This document shows, piece by piece, positions 55,173 through 64,000 of a stretch of 64,000 bases of DNA. The stretch's first letter is position 1, and each line of letters starts with the position of its first letter. The notes under the pieces are model-generated. The model saw nothing but the letters and a program-made list of their open reading frames with translations. It was not told where the DNA came from and made no database searches. The position numbers and the translations under genes are program-made. The DNA comes from Cordia subcordata (Eukaryota > Streptophyta > Magnoliopsida > Boraginales > Cordiaceae): positions 17,775,001 through 17,839,000 of the forward strand of contig JAPTOF010000008.1 of assembly GCA_028554755.1 (NCBI GenBank), given 5' to 3'.

Positions 55173-56414
55173 CCAAAATCTACCAATCAGAATCAAGATG
55201 GAGGGCAAGCAAGGCGTGCACTTGTTCAAGGAAGAAGAGAATACCCCCTAAATGCTTGGAAAAAACCTTTTAGACCAAGGTATGAACCTACTACTACTTC
55301 ACCAAATTCTGATTGGGGTGGCCTTTTTGCTCAACATTGCACTTCTGATTTTAAGCTTCAAGGACATATTACAAAAATTGTCAATGGTATTAGAGAGGTT
55401 GATGACCCTCCAATCGATATCTATGAAGATGGAGAAAACTTTTTGCAACATTGCCTTGTTGGGCAATTTCTTGGTGCTCCACCTCCTTTCTTCTTGATTA
55501 GAAACATGGTTGAACATGTTTGGAGAAGTTTTGGCATAATTGAAATCTTTTCAAGGGGGAAAGGGTTATTTGTTTTCAAATTTGAGAGTGAGGAAAATTG
55601 CCAAAAAGTATTGGAGCAATTGTGGCATGTTAACCATAGACCACTTCTTTTGAGAAAATGGGAGCCAAATCTTGAATTTGTTAATCTTACATGTAACAAA
55701 ATACCAATTTGGGTCAAATTGAGAGATGTTCCCTTGAGCTTGTGGTCTAGAAGAGGCCTTGGTTATGTTGCATCTTTTATAGGAAATCCACTTCAAATGG
55801 ATGCATTGACGGCATCAAGAAGAAATCTTGAATTTGCAAGAGTTTGTGTTGAAGTGAATTTGGAAGAAAAGCTACTGGAGGAAATCTTTGTGAAACTAAG
55901 GGATGGCTCTAGGGCTAGAGTTGAAGTTGAATATGCTTGGAAACCTTCCAAGTGTGATCATTGCAAGATGGTGGGGCATGTTGAAGACCATTACCCATTG
56001 AAACCAAAACCCCATCCAATGCAACCTCTTGCTGCCCAAAATGCTCCCAAGCCTAATGCCAAGGAAGTTTGGATTGAAGTTGGCAAAAAACAAGTCTCTC
56101 GGGGTCAAAATGGTTCTTTGATAAATGCAGCAAGCTCTCCAAAAAAGACGTTGGAAACAAATCGACAAGTTCAAAGAGATACGCGGCCTCGTTCTCCTAG
56201 TAGGCCTCCCCCCATTCAAAATGCTTCTTGCCCGATTATGAAGATTGACAATCAATTTGAAGTTCTTGAAGATTCTATTGTCGAAAAGGATGAAGGACCA
56301 ATTCTTGGAAATGATGGAGAAAATCAAGAATTCCAAGAAAAGGCTCAATTTAAAGGAGTACATGAAGGAACTGGGGCCAATGATGAATCGGAGATTTCCT
56401 TCCCTCCAAATTGA
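55173..56414 (+). pseudogene. ORF1 C-terminal half (DUF4283 + knuckle), H9
   Basis: The frame runs uninterrupted from the truncation point (STNQNQDGGQARRA, RYEPTTTSPNSDWGG) through DUF4283 (LVGQFLGAPPPFFLIRNM…RPLLLRKWEPNLEFVNL…PIWVKLRDVPLSLWSRRGLGY) and the knuckle CDHCKMVGHVEDHY, whose last Cys is Tyr as in H7, to the end ISFPPN. It has no start codon. The C-terminal half resembles LINE ORF1 rather than H8, although the 3'UTR is H-type. Confidence 0.87.
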
Positions 56415-56494
56415 TTGTTGAGACAACTTTGTTTTGTTGCTTGCTGATTTGCTTGCTTTATCATTGATGTATGCTTTGTTTTTCTTTTACTCTT

Positions 56495-56545
56495 CCCCTC
56501 AAGCAAAATTTGATTATTTTCTTTTTCGTATTGTAGCTTGAGGGG
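56495..56545 (+). other. H-family 3'UTR hairpin (H9)
   Basis: The arms CCCCTCAAGC (56495-56504) and GCTTGAGGGG (56536-56545) form a perfect 10-bp stem. The loop is longer than in H7 by three bases. Confidence 0.7.
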
Positions 56546-59500
56546 ATTTGTAGTTGTTGTACTCATTTTGCGATTTATATATTCTTACTTAATCTGCAAA
56601 AAAAAGTGCTCCCAAGTGTGCTTAAAAGAGAATTTCCCATCATTTGAGAGACTCCAAGAGTAAGAATCCATATTATTCTCAACAATGGCAACATTTGGGA
56701 TGGGAATATGCATAAGCTGAATTGGCCAATTCCAAGAGCCATTTGAGAAGATTTCTCGTACCTTTGCATGAAGAGGTGGATGGTTGAAGGTGCCATTCCA
56801 ATGCTTAAGGAGAGTACCATTGTTATGCCATTTATCAAGCCAAAAGTGTGTGTTTTTGCCATCTCCAAGAATATGTGAGATATGACTCCTAATTGATGCT
56901 CGGCAATTGAGAAGCTTCTTTAAGATCCAACTTGAGTCAATTGGGCAAGAAATTGTCCAAATTGACTCATTCTTAATGTAGTTTGAATGCACCCATTTGC
57001 TCCAAAGAGTGTCCCAAAATGCATACATTCTCCAAAAAACTTTTATGAAGAAAGTATTGTTGATGTCCTCCAAAGGCCTAATTCCCAATCCTCCTTCATC
57101 TAAAGGAACACAAACATTGCTCCATGCTATCTTTGCACCCGTATCTTTCCAAAGAAATGCACAAAACTTTGACTCAATTTCCTTGATAATGCCCTTCGGA
57201 GGTAGAAGTGAACTTGCCCAATATGCAGAAATTTGTGTGAGTGTTGACTTAATGAGCGTAACTCTTCCAGCATATGAGAGACTTTGTGTAGTTCAACGCT
57301 CAATCCTTCCATTGATTTTCTCCAAAAGTGGCCCACAATCTCCTTTGTGAAGCTTTCTAGTCACCAATGGAACCCCAAGGTATCTAATTGGAAGTAACCC
57401 CTCTTTGAAACCAAGTTTTTCAAAGATAAGCTTCTTTTCATTTTGGGAAACGCCTCCAAGGAAAACATCACTTTTGCTGTAATTAACTTTGAGTCCCGAA
57501 AACTCATAGAATTTCTCTAATGTCTCCATGGTACAAGCAATTGACTTCAAGTTGCCTTTGCAAAACATAAAGAGATCATCCGCAAAGCATATATGATTCA
57601 GCTTGAGTTTAGCACATTTTGGGTGGTAGCTGAATTTTGGGTGATGTTCCAAGCCATTAAATAATGATGAGAGGACTTCCATGCATAAGACAAAAATATA
57701 AGGAGAGATGGGGTCACCTTGTCTTATGCCACTTGCTCCTTTAAAGTATCCTTCAAAACTTCCATTGATTGAAATGGTGAAGCTGCGAGTTGTGATACAA
57801 GCCATAATCCACTTAACAAAGGTGTCGGGAAAACCAAATGCATAAACTGTAACTTTAATAAAGTCCCAACTAAGTGAGTCAAAAGCCTTCATGATATCAA
57901 CTTTTAGGGCACATCTTGGTGAGATATGAGTTCTAGAATATCCTCTAAAAATATCATGTGCAATAGGAATGTTCTCATTAATAAGTCTTCCTTCAATGAA
58001 TGCGGATTGGTTCCATGAAATGATGGAAGGTAAGCAAACTTTCATCCTATTTGCAAGGATTTTGGAAATACACTTATAAATCGTGTTGCAACAAGAAATG
58101 GGTCTAAAGTCCTTTACCATGGTTGGATTTTGGACTTTAGGGACAAGAGCAATATAAGTGGCATTTACCTCCTTGAGCATCTTCCCAGATTCAAAGAAGG
58201 AGCTGATGGCCTTGAGTACATCTTCTCGCACTTTGTTCCATGCATTTTTGTAAAAGAGTGAAGTGTATCCACTGGCCCTGGGCTTTTGTTGGGGTTGAGA
58301 GAAAAAAGAGTACTCATAATCTCTTCTCGAGTGATAGGAGCAACCAAATCAGCCAAGTATTCCTCCTTGATGGTTTTGCCAAGAATGCTTTTGATGTTGT
58401 CTTCATTAGCTTGGGTGCTTTCGGAGTTCAATTAACTTCATGAAAAAGGATATAAACTCTTCCTTAATGCCATCATAAGAAGTAATAGTGTTCCCATCTT
58501 TATCCTTAATGTCATTGCTAGTGTTTTTCCTTCTTCTCACTTTGACAACATTGTGAAAGAAATTTGAATTTGTGTCCCCATACTTGATCCATTGAAGCCT
58601 AGACTTTTGGTGGAGCATATGCCTTTGAATGCTGTCAAGTTCCTCAATTTTTCAGGATATTTTCCTTGTTGAGAATTTCCTCATTGATAATCCCATTGAG
58701 AATGTTAACTTGCACTTCTTGGAGATTATCCTTAACCTGACCGATTTGATGCTTAATGCAAGAGAAGTGTTCCTTATCAAAATTCGTCAATGCTTTTTTA
58801 AGGAGTTTTTGCTTTTGGTAAAGTATAAACATTGGAGTGCCAAAAACCCGTGCACTCCAATGTCTATTAATAAAATAGGGAAATTCAGCATGTGTGGCCC
58901 AAGCATTATAAAACTTGAATGGTTTGGTGAGGAGGGCTTGAGCGGCATCACATTTAAAATAAGAGGGCAATGGTCAGAAATGCTTGGATTCTCTACCAAA
59001 AGGAAGGAATTCTCCATATGCTTCTCCCAATAAAGGTTGATGAGAGCCCTATCAATTTTACTTGCAATGAAGTTTCCTTGGGTGCTTCTATTAGACTAGT
59101 AAAGTGTGGACCAAATGTTTTGATTTCATGCAAATCCGCTTGACAAACACAATGTTTAAAATCTCTTGCACTTGTGGGTATACTCCAAGAAGTGGATCTT
59201 TCTCCACAATGAAGAATTTCATTGAAATCACCCATAATGCAAAACGACCCATTCCAGCACCATTCACTCCACAATCTGATTTTCTTCCAAAGAAATTTCC
59301 TACAAGTTGAGGAGTTCTTGCCATAGACAAACCCAATAAAAAAAGGTTGGCATCTTGGTATAGAGAAATGACAAAGAATACCTTGCTCCATGCTATCAAT
59401 GATGTTGATTTTGATGTAGTTTCGCCAAAAAAGCCATAATCTTCTTTCCATCTTCTCATCCATGTAATTATCAAAACCCAATGTGCTGAAATCATTGGTG

Positions 59501-61163
59501 GTGGAATTCTCCTTATTCACTTTAGTTTCCAAAAGACAAAAACAATCAACATTGTACTTGTTGATCGAAGCTTTCACTTCTTCTTACTTATTTGGGGAAT
59601 TCAATCCCCTAATGTTCCAAGTGCAAATCATTCCATTGGTAAAGATGTGGACCCTCAGCCCAAGGCATCATTACCATCCATATGTTGGTTTTTCTCTTGT
59701 ACTCCATCAATTCATTGCAGATCAAGTTCTCCCTCTTCCCAATCTTCAATAACTTCAAGGGATTTGTATGAGTTTCCAACTTTAGTATCTAATTTGCTAG
59801 TTGCTTTTGGAGAGCTTAATGTCTTTTCTCCCTTGGTATTTGTTGCTGAAGGCATATCCAGCCCGTTTTGCTTTTCAAAATTTGGATCATCCCTTTCTTG
59901 AGAGCTTTTTTTCTTTCCAACAACTTTCCAAGTGTCATTGATCTTTGATGAGTTGGCCTTAGTTGCTTCAAGTGTCTTTTTAGCACCTATCTTTGGCCTT
60001 GAAGGGCAATGATCCACAAGGTGCCCTACCATTTTGCAATGAGTACAAATATTTGGTTTCCAAGGATATTCAACACTAACCCGAGCTCTTGATCCATCTG
60101 TAAGCTTTGGGTAGATTTCATTTGGTAAATTCTCTTCAAGGTTGACTTCTATGCAAACTCTTGCAAATTCAAGATTCCTCCTTGATTTCGTAAAAGCATC
60201 TATTTGTATTGGCTTTCCAATAAATGAAGCAAGGTAGCTGAACCCTCTTTTTTACTACAAGCTAAGAGGAACATCTTTCATTTTCACCCATATTGGAACT
60301 TTGTTACAAGAGAAGTTAATGAATTCAAGTTGTGGCTGCCATTTTCTCAAAAGCAATGGTCTATTACTAACATGCCAAAGTTGCTGAAGCACTTTTTGAC
60401 AATATTCTTCTTTCTCAAATTTGAACATAAATAGGCCTTTTCCTTTTGGATATAAATCAACTCTTCGAAATTTCCACCAAGCATTATAGATCATGTTTTT
60501 AATGAGATAAAGTGGTGGTGGAGCACCAAGAAATTGTCCAATAAGGCAATAAGACCAAAAGCTTTCTCCTTCATCATACAAATCTTGTGGTGGATCAACA
60601 ACCTCTCTAATTCCTTCATTAGTTAAAACTTGAAATTCATCTTCCAAATAAAGATTTGTTTCCAGAAATTCACCAAAATCTTGCTTCCAATCCATGGTGG
60701 GGTTTTGAATAAGGTTCATACCTTAAGAGAGGCCTTTTGTTCCATGCATTTTGTTTGCTGCCTTCAAGTTTCTTGGAGCCGAGAGAAGCTTCTTGAGTGG
60801 AGTTTGCTGAGGTGTAAATAGGTTGTGAAGTGGAGTCCATGTCATCCTTTGACTTATTTGGCATTTGACCTTCTCTTTGAAGCTTATGAGTGGCCGGCAA
60901 AGGAGGGAAATCAGAATGCATTTGAAATTTTGTATCTTGAGCATTCTTGGAAAATGGTTGATGAGTTGTCGACTCTTGTGTGGTATTTTGTGGCATCTTT
61001 TCAGCATAAGTACAAGAGCCCTCTTTGTCCATCTTGCAATTTCCAAGGGATAAAGAGGAATGCAATATCTCTTGAGTACAACCTTCTTTAGCCGTAGGAC
61101 AAAAGCTTTGCTCATTAGACATTAACCCCTTTGGATCTCCTTCTCTTTCAACTCTTTCCATCA

Positions 61164-63666
61164 ATTTTTTTTGCGGGGCAAGAAAGATAAGTTATATTTC
61201 AAATCAAAATTACATGTACAAAAGATGTGGAGAGAGTCAAGGACCTATACAATAATATCTTCTAATCTCCACAAATTACATAAAACTTTGTTCAAATGGG
61301 AAGACTGAAATTTTCGTCCATTTGAAATTTTAACTCTAACATCATTGAAAATAGTGTCAAAAATAAACTCCTCAGTTCTAGCTTGATTTTTGTAAATGCG
61401 CTGATTCCTTTCAATCCAAATATTGTAAATGGCTGCCTCGAAAAGATGCTTGAGAATTGTGGCCTTCAAATGCTTCTTAAGGACAAAGGGAGTGATGTAT
61501 TCAATAATTTCATGCCAACAAATCAGATTTTTTGAAACAAGAGTGAGTTGCAAACCCTTTCTCCATATCCTCCAAGTGAAATAACATTCAAAGAAGAGGT
61601 GCTCCTAGTCTCACAACCCATGTAACAAAAATACACGTTGGATTGATATTAAGCCCCAATGCAAGATTTTGAATTTTGTGCTAAGGCGATCATGAAAAGC
61701 AAGCCAAACAATGAAGCTATGTTTTGGATTATGCTATTTGTGCCAAATGAGATTATATCCTTCAAAATGAGTGCCTTTTCTTCTAATACTTTCCCAAGTG
61801 TGGCTGAAAGTGAAGTCTCCACAAGGGGAAAGATTCCATGAAATTTTATCCATTGTGCCTTCATTAAGACAAAAATCTGGAACTTCAACTCGGGAGAGGT
61901 GAAATGGCCAATTCCAAGTAATATCAATGAAAATCTCACATACCTTTGCATGAAGTGGGGGATGTGGAAGAGCATTGGTCCAATGTTCAAAGAGTCAACC
62001 ATCCTTGTGCCAATTATCAGTCCAAAAGAAAGTGTGTGCTCCATTACCAACTTTGTGTTGGATAAATCTTTTTGCAATAACACGGCAACCAAGAAGTGCT
62101 TTAAAGACCCAACTTGCATCCTTAGGTTTTTGTAGCATCCAAATAGAAGAGTCTTTGATGTAGTTTGCTTGAACCCATTGACTCCAAAGTGTTTCTTTTG
62201 TTGCATACATCCTCCAAAACATTTTTAGCATGTATGTTTAGTTAACCTCCTCAATGCTCCGAATACCAAGACCCCCCTCCTTCAATGGAAGACAAGTATC
62301 CTTCCATGCTACTTTAGGACCAGTCCCCCTCCACAAAAAAGCCTTAAATTTTGACTCAATGGCAGCCAAAATTCCTTTAGACAAAAGGAATGCATTTGCC
62401 CAATAAGCACAAATCTGAGTAAGAACAGATTTAATGAGCACAAGTCTTCCCGCAAAAGAGAGCCAATTGTTACACCATGAGTCAAGTTTAAAATTTATTT
62501 TTTCCAAGAGATGACAGCAATCATTCTTTCTAAGCTTTCTAGAATCAAGTGGTATGCCCAAATAATGGATTGGGAGCTCCCCTTCTTGAAACCCAATTTT
62601 ATCTATGATAGTTCTTTTCTCCTCATTTGAAGCCCCACCAAGAAAGATAACACTCTTAGCTTTGTTGATAATCAGCCCTGAGTAAGTTGAAAAAGTTTTC
62701 AATGTGTCCATGATGCAATCAATTGAATTCATGTCCCCTTTACAAAAGATAAGAAGATCATCCACAAAACAAAGGTGATTAAGCTTTATGCTTCCACATT
62801 TTCGATGAAAATGGAATCTTGGGTTGTTTGCCAAGTTGTTAAGCATACATGTAAGCACCTCCATACAAAGGACAAAGAGATAAGGAGAAAGAGGATCTCC
62901 TTGTCTAATGCCATTTGCTCCAAAGAAATAACCTTCCAAACCTCCATTAAGGGCAATGGTGAAGCTAGGAGTTTTAATACATGCCATGATCCAATCCACA
63001 AATTTTTTGGGAAAGCCAAAAGTAAGAAGTGTGCATTCAATGAATCTCCAATTCAAAGAGTCAAAAGCTTTCATAATATCAACTTTGAATGCACATCTAG
63101 TAGAAATATGTCTCCTTTGATAGCCTCTCATGATGTCATGTGCCATAAGGATATTTTCATGAATAAGTCTACCTTTAATGAAGGCTGATTGGTTCCATGA
63201 AATGATATGAGACAAACAACCCTTAATCCTATTAGTAATGATCTCGAAAATGCACTTGTAAATGGTATTGCAACAAGAAATCGGCCTATAGTCCTTGACC
63301 ATTGAAGGATTAGGAGTTTTAGGCACAAGAGTAATAATAGTGGCATTTACCTCTTTAAGGAGCTTGCTTGACTCAAAAAAAGACTTGATTGCATTTAAGA
63401 CATCCTTCCCCACAATCTCCCAAGCAAACTTGTAAAAATGTGAAGTAAAACCATCCGGACCCGGGCTTTTGTTTGGGTTGAGTGAAAAGAGTGCTTCCTT
63501 GATTTCATCATTTATGATAGGAGCAATGGTGTTGGCAGCAAAATCATGATCAATTTGCTTGTCAATAATATTCTTCAAAAGATCAACATTAGTGCTTGTG
63601 GAGGATTCAACACCAAGAAGCTTCTTGAAGTAGCCAATAAATTCATCTTTCATTTCCTCATCTTTC
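61164..63666 (-). mobile_element. LINE copy LP, 5'-truncated, no TSD
   Basis: A minus-strand LINE fragment within ORF1 of LO. The 3' end is CTTTCTTGCCCCGC plus poly(A) (T-run from 61165). The host reads …tttccatca on the left and cgaaggtatc on the right. LD has atcatggccgaagg at this point, so about 4 target bases are lost and none duplicated. Confidence 0.88.
61245..63666 (-). pseudogene. LINE ORF2 (RT + zf-RVT), LP, fused in frame to LO ORF1
   Basis: From 63666 the frame continues directly from LO ORF1 (…AKSLKIPS) into KDEEMKDEFIGYFKKLLG and stays open to 62238: NPNKSPGPDGF, KVDIMKAFDSLNW, GIRQGDPLSPY, FVDDLLIF (usual FADD), thumb, FLWRGTGPKVAWKD. A stop at EEVN and shifts follow. Then FWRMYATKETLWSQW, a degraded knuckle, and the C-terminus LEDIIV at 61245. 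LP is the best match to LA (1-2050). Confidence 0.88.
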
Positions 63667-64000
63667 GAAGGTATCTTCAAGCTTTTAGCTTCTTCCATGG
63701 ATGAGTTAGTATTTGCTTCAAGAATAAGGCTTTGAACAAGGGTAGCTTTTGTCTTGTTTTGCTCTTCCTCATAGTCGCCAAAAGTCTTCCGGGAATTGAT
63801 GGCATCATACAACTCCTTAAACTCCAAAGAGGTTGAAGAAGCACCTTCACTCAAAGTGGGCGAAGAGGCTGGTTCAACCTCCCATGCTCCAAATTCTTCT
63901 TTTTTGAATTCAGCTTTGAAGGAGTAGACTTCGGGTACTTTTGTGCATTAAGCCTTGCACTAGATCTTGGAGGGGAAGACTTTTTCTTCTTGTTGTTGGC

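Larger units (their letters stand above)
55173..56603 (+). mobile_element. ORF1-only element H9, 5'-truncated, 13-bp TSD
   Basis: A plus-strand 1.43-kb ORF1 3' portion with H-type 3'UTR and poly(A), inserted in ORF2 of LO. The TSD aagtgctcccaag (55160-55172 and 56604-56616) is 13 bp and perfect. The 3' terminus is CTTACTTAATCTGC plus poly(A). It is nearly identical to H7 over the shared region, without H7's deletion. Confidence 0.93.
54617..59631 (-). pseudogene. LINE ORF2 (EN-RT-zf-RVT), LO, split by H9
   Basis: ORF2 from ATG 59631 (MICTWNIRGLNSPNK), with a Gln-to-TAA about 16 codons in. EN: LLETK, GDFNEIL, SDHCPLIL intact. A small deletion near 58925 and shifts near 58655 and 58430 damage the linker. 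RT is open for over 300 codons: KVDIMKAFDSLSW, GIRQGDPISPY, FADDLFMF, YLGVPLVTRKLHKGDC. After a shift near 57300 it continues FWRMYAFWDTLWSKW. H9 splits it at 55173-56603. A deletion around 55005 removes part of the knuckle; the end is EAILD. Confidence 0.88.
54540..64000 (-). mobile_element. LINE copy LO (contains H9 and LP), runs off right edge
   Basis: A minus-strand LINE with poly(A) end (T-run 54540-54549), 3'UTR as in LB and LD, ORF2 (54617-59631), ORF1 (from 59609) and the ORF1 start lying just past 64000. It interrupts ORF2 of LK at HIDVPNFIPHEDN. H9 is in ORF2 and LP is in ORF1. It is a close relative of LD throughout. Confidence 0.92.
59609..64000 (-). pseudogene. LINE ORF1, LO, split by LP; start just outside window
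   Basis: The right edge reads codons 2-4 (AlaAsnAsn) of the MANNKKK start known from LD, so the ATG falls at 64001-64003. A shift occurs near 63890. LP inserts after AKSLKIPS and ORF1 resumes at 61163 (MERVEREGDPKGLMSNEQ). Shifts and a Trp-to-TAG near 60257 break DUF4283 (LIGQFLGAPPPLYLIKNM…). The knuckle keeps His (MVGHLVDHC) where LD has Gln. By alignment with LD the stop lies near 59609, overlapping ORF2 by 23 bp. Confidence 0.85.

Noticed and set aside
62238..63854. A single host-type gene of over 530 codons
   Set aside because: It is an accidental in-frame join of LO ORF1 and LP ORF2 at 63666, with LINE sequence on both sides.
1..64000. LTR retrotransposons, DNA transposons, tRNA or rRNA genes, CRISPR arrays
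   Set aside because: No integrase, protease, primer-binding site, paired LTR, transposase, terminal inverted repeat, tRNA-like fold or regularly spaced repeat was seen.

Overview
This is plant nuclear DNA made almost entirely of nested L1-type non-LTR retrotransposons (LINEs). I see no host gene, tRNA, rRNA, LTR element, DNA transposon or CRISPR. The angiosperm call rests on protein architecture: ORF1 with a DUF4283 domain and a CX2CX4HX4C zinc knuckle, and ORF2 with an apurinic-type endonuclease (EN), a reverse transcriptase (RT, F/YADD box) and a zf-RVT knuckle. The species cannot be named from the sequence. Labels LA-LP are LINE (ORF2-type) copies and H1-H9 are ORF1-only copies.

Layout. 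1-2050: LA, ORF2 (-). 2051-3889: LB, ORF2 3' part (+). 3890-6301: H1 (+). 6302-6353 and 13606-14132: LC, ORF2 3' end (+), split by LD (6354-13588, -), a complete LINE that itself holds LE (9385-10901, +). 14133-17483: LF, ORF1 tail plus ORF2 (+), holding LG (15610-16102, -) and H2 (16427-17060, -). 17484-17832: H3 (-). LH (-, 17833-32389) has an 18-bp target-site duplication (TSD) and holds the LI/H5 composite (17860-26850, +, itself split by H4) and LJ (30079-31605, -). From 32414: LK, a LINE (+) running past 54540, split by H6 (33200-35974), LL (39407-48751, -; containing LM, which contains H7), LN (49662-54482, -; containing H8) and LO (54540 to past the window end, -; containing H9 and LP). 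Nesting reaches five levels (LF > H3 > LH > LI > H4).

The notable point is that two kinds of mobile unit are present. The LINEs carry 5'UTR, ORF1, an overlapping ORF2 and a 3'UTR of about 60-80 bp. The H units carry 5'UTR, ORF1 only, a 3'UTR of about 180-250 bp containing a covarying hairpin, and poly(A). Five H copies are bounded by perfect 13-19 bp TSDs, so ORF1-only RNA is itself retrotransposed. H units and LINEs share a 5' pyrimidine box with an upstream ORF, a basic ORF1 start and a similar 3' terminus ending in (C)CGC plus poly(A). The simplest reading is a half-LINE family, analogous to mammalian HAL1, that supplies its own ORF1 protein and is mobilised in trans by ORF2 of the full LINEs.

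Nearly all coding regions are decayed by nonsense changes and frameshifts. The best-preserved are ORF1 of LD (633 codons, uninterrupted), ORF1 of H8 (one frameshift in about 880 codons), the RT part of LL ORF2, and the ORF2 tail of LJ.
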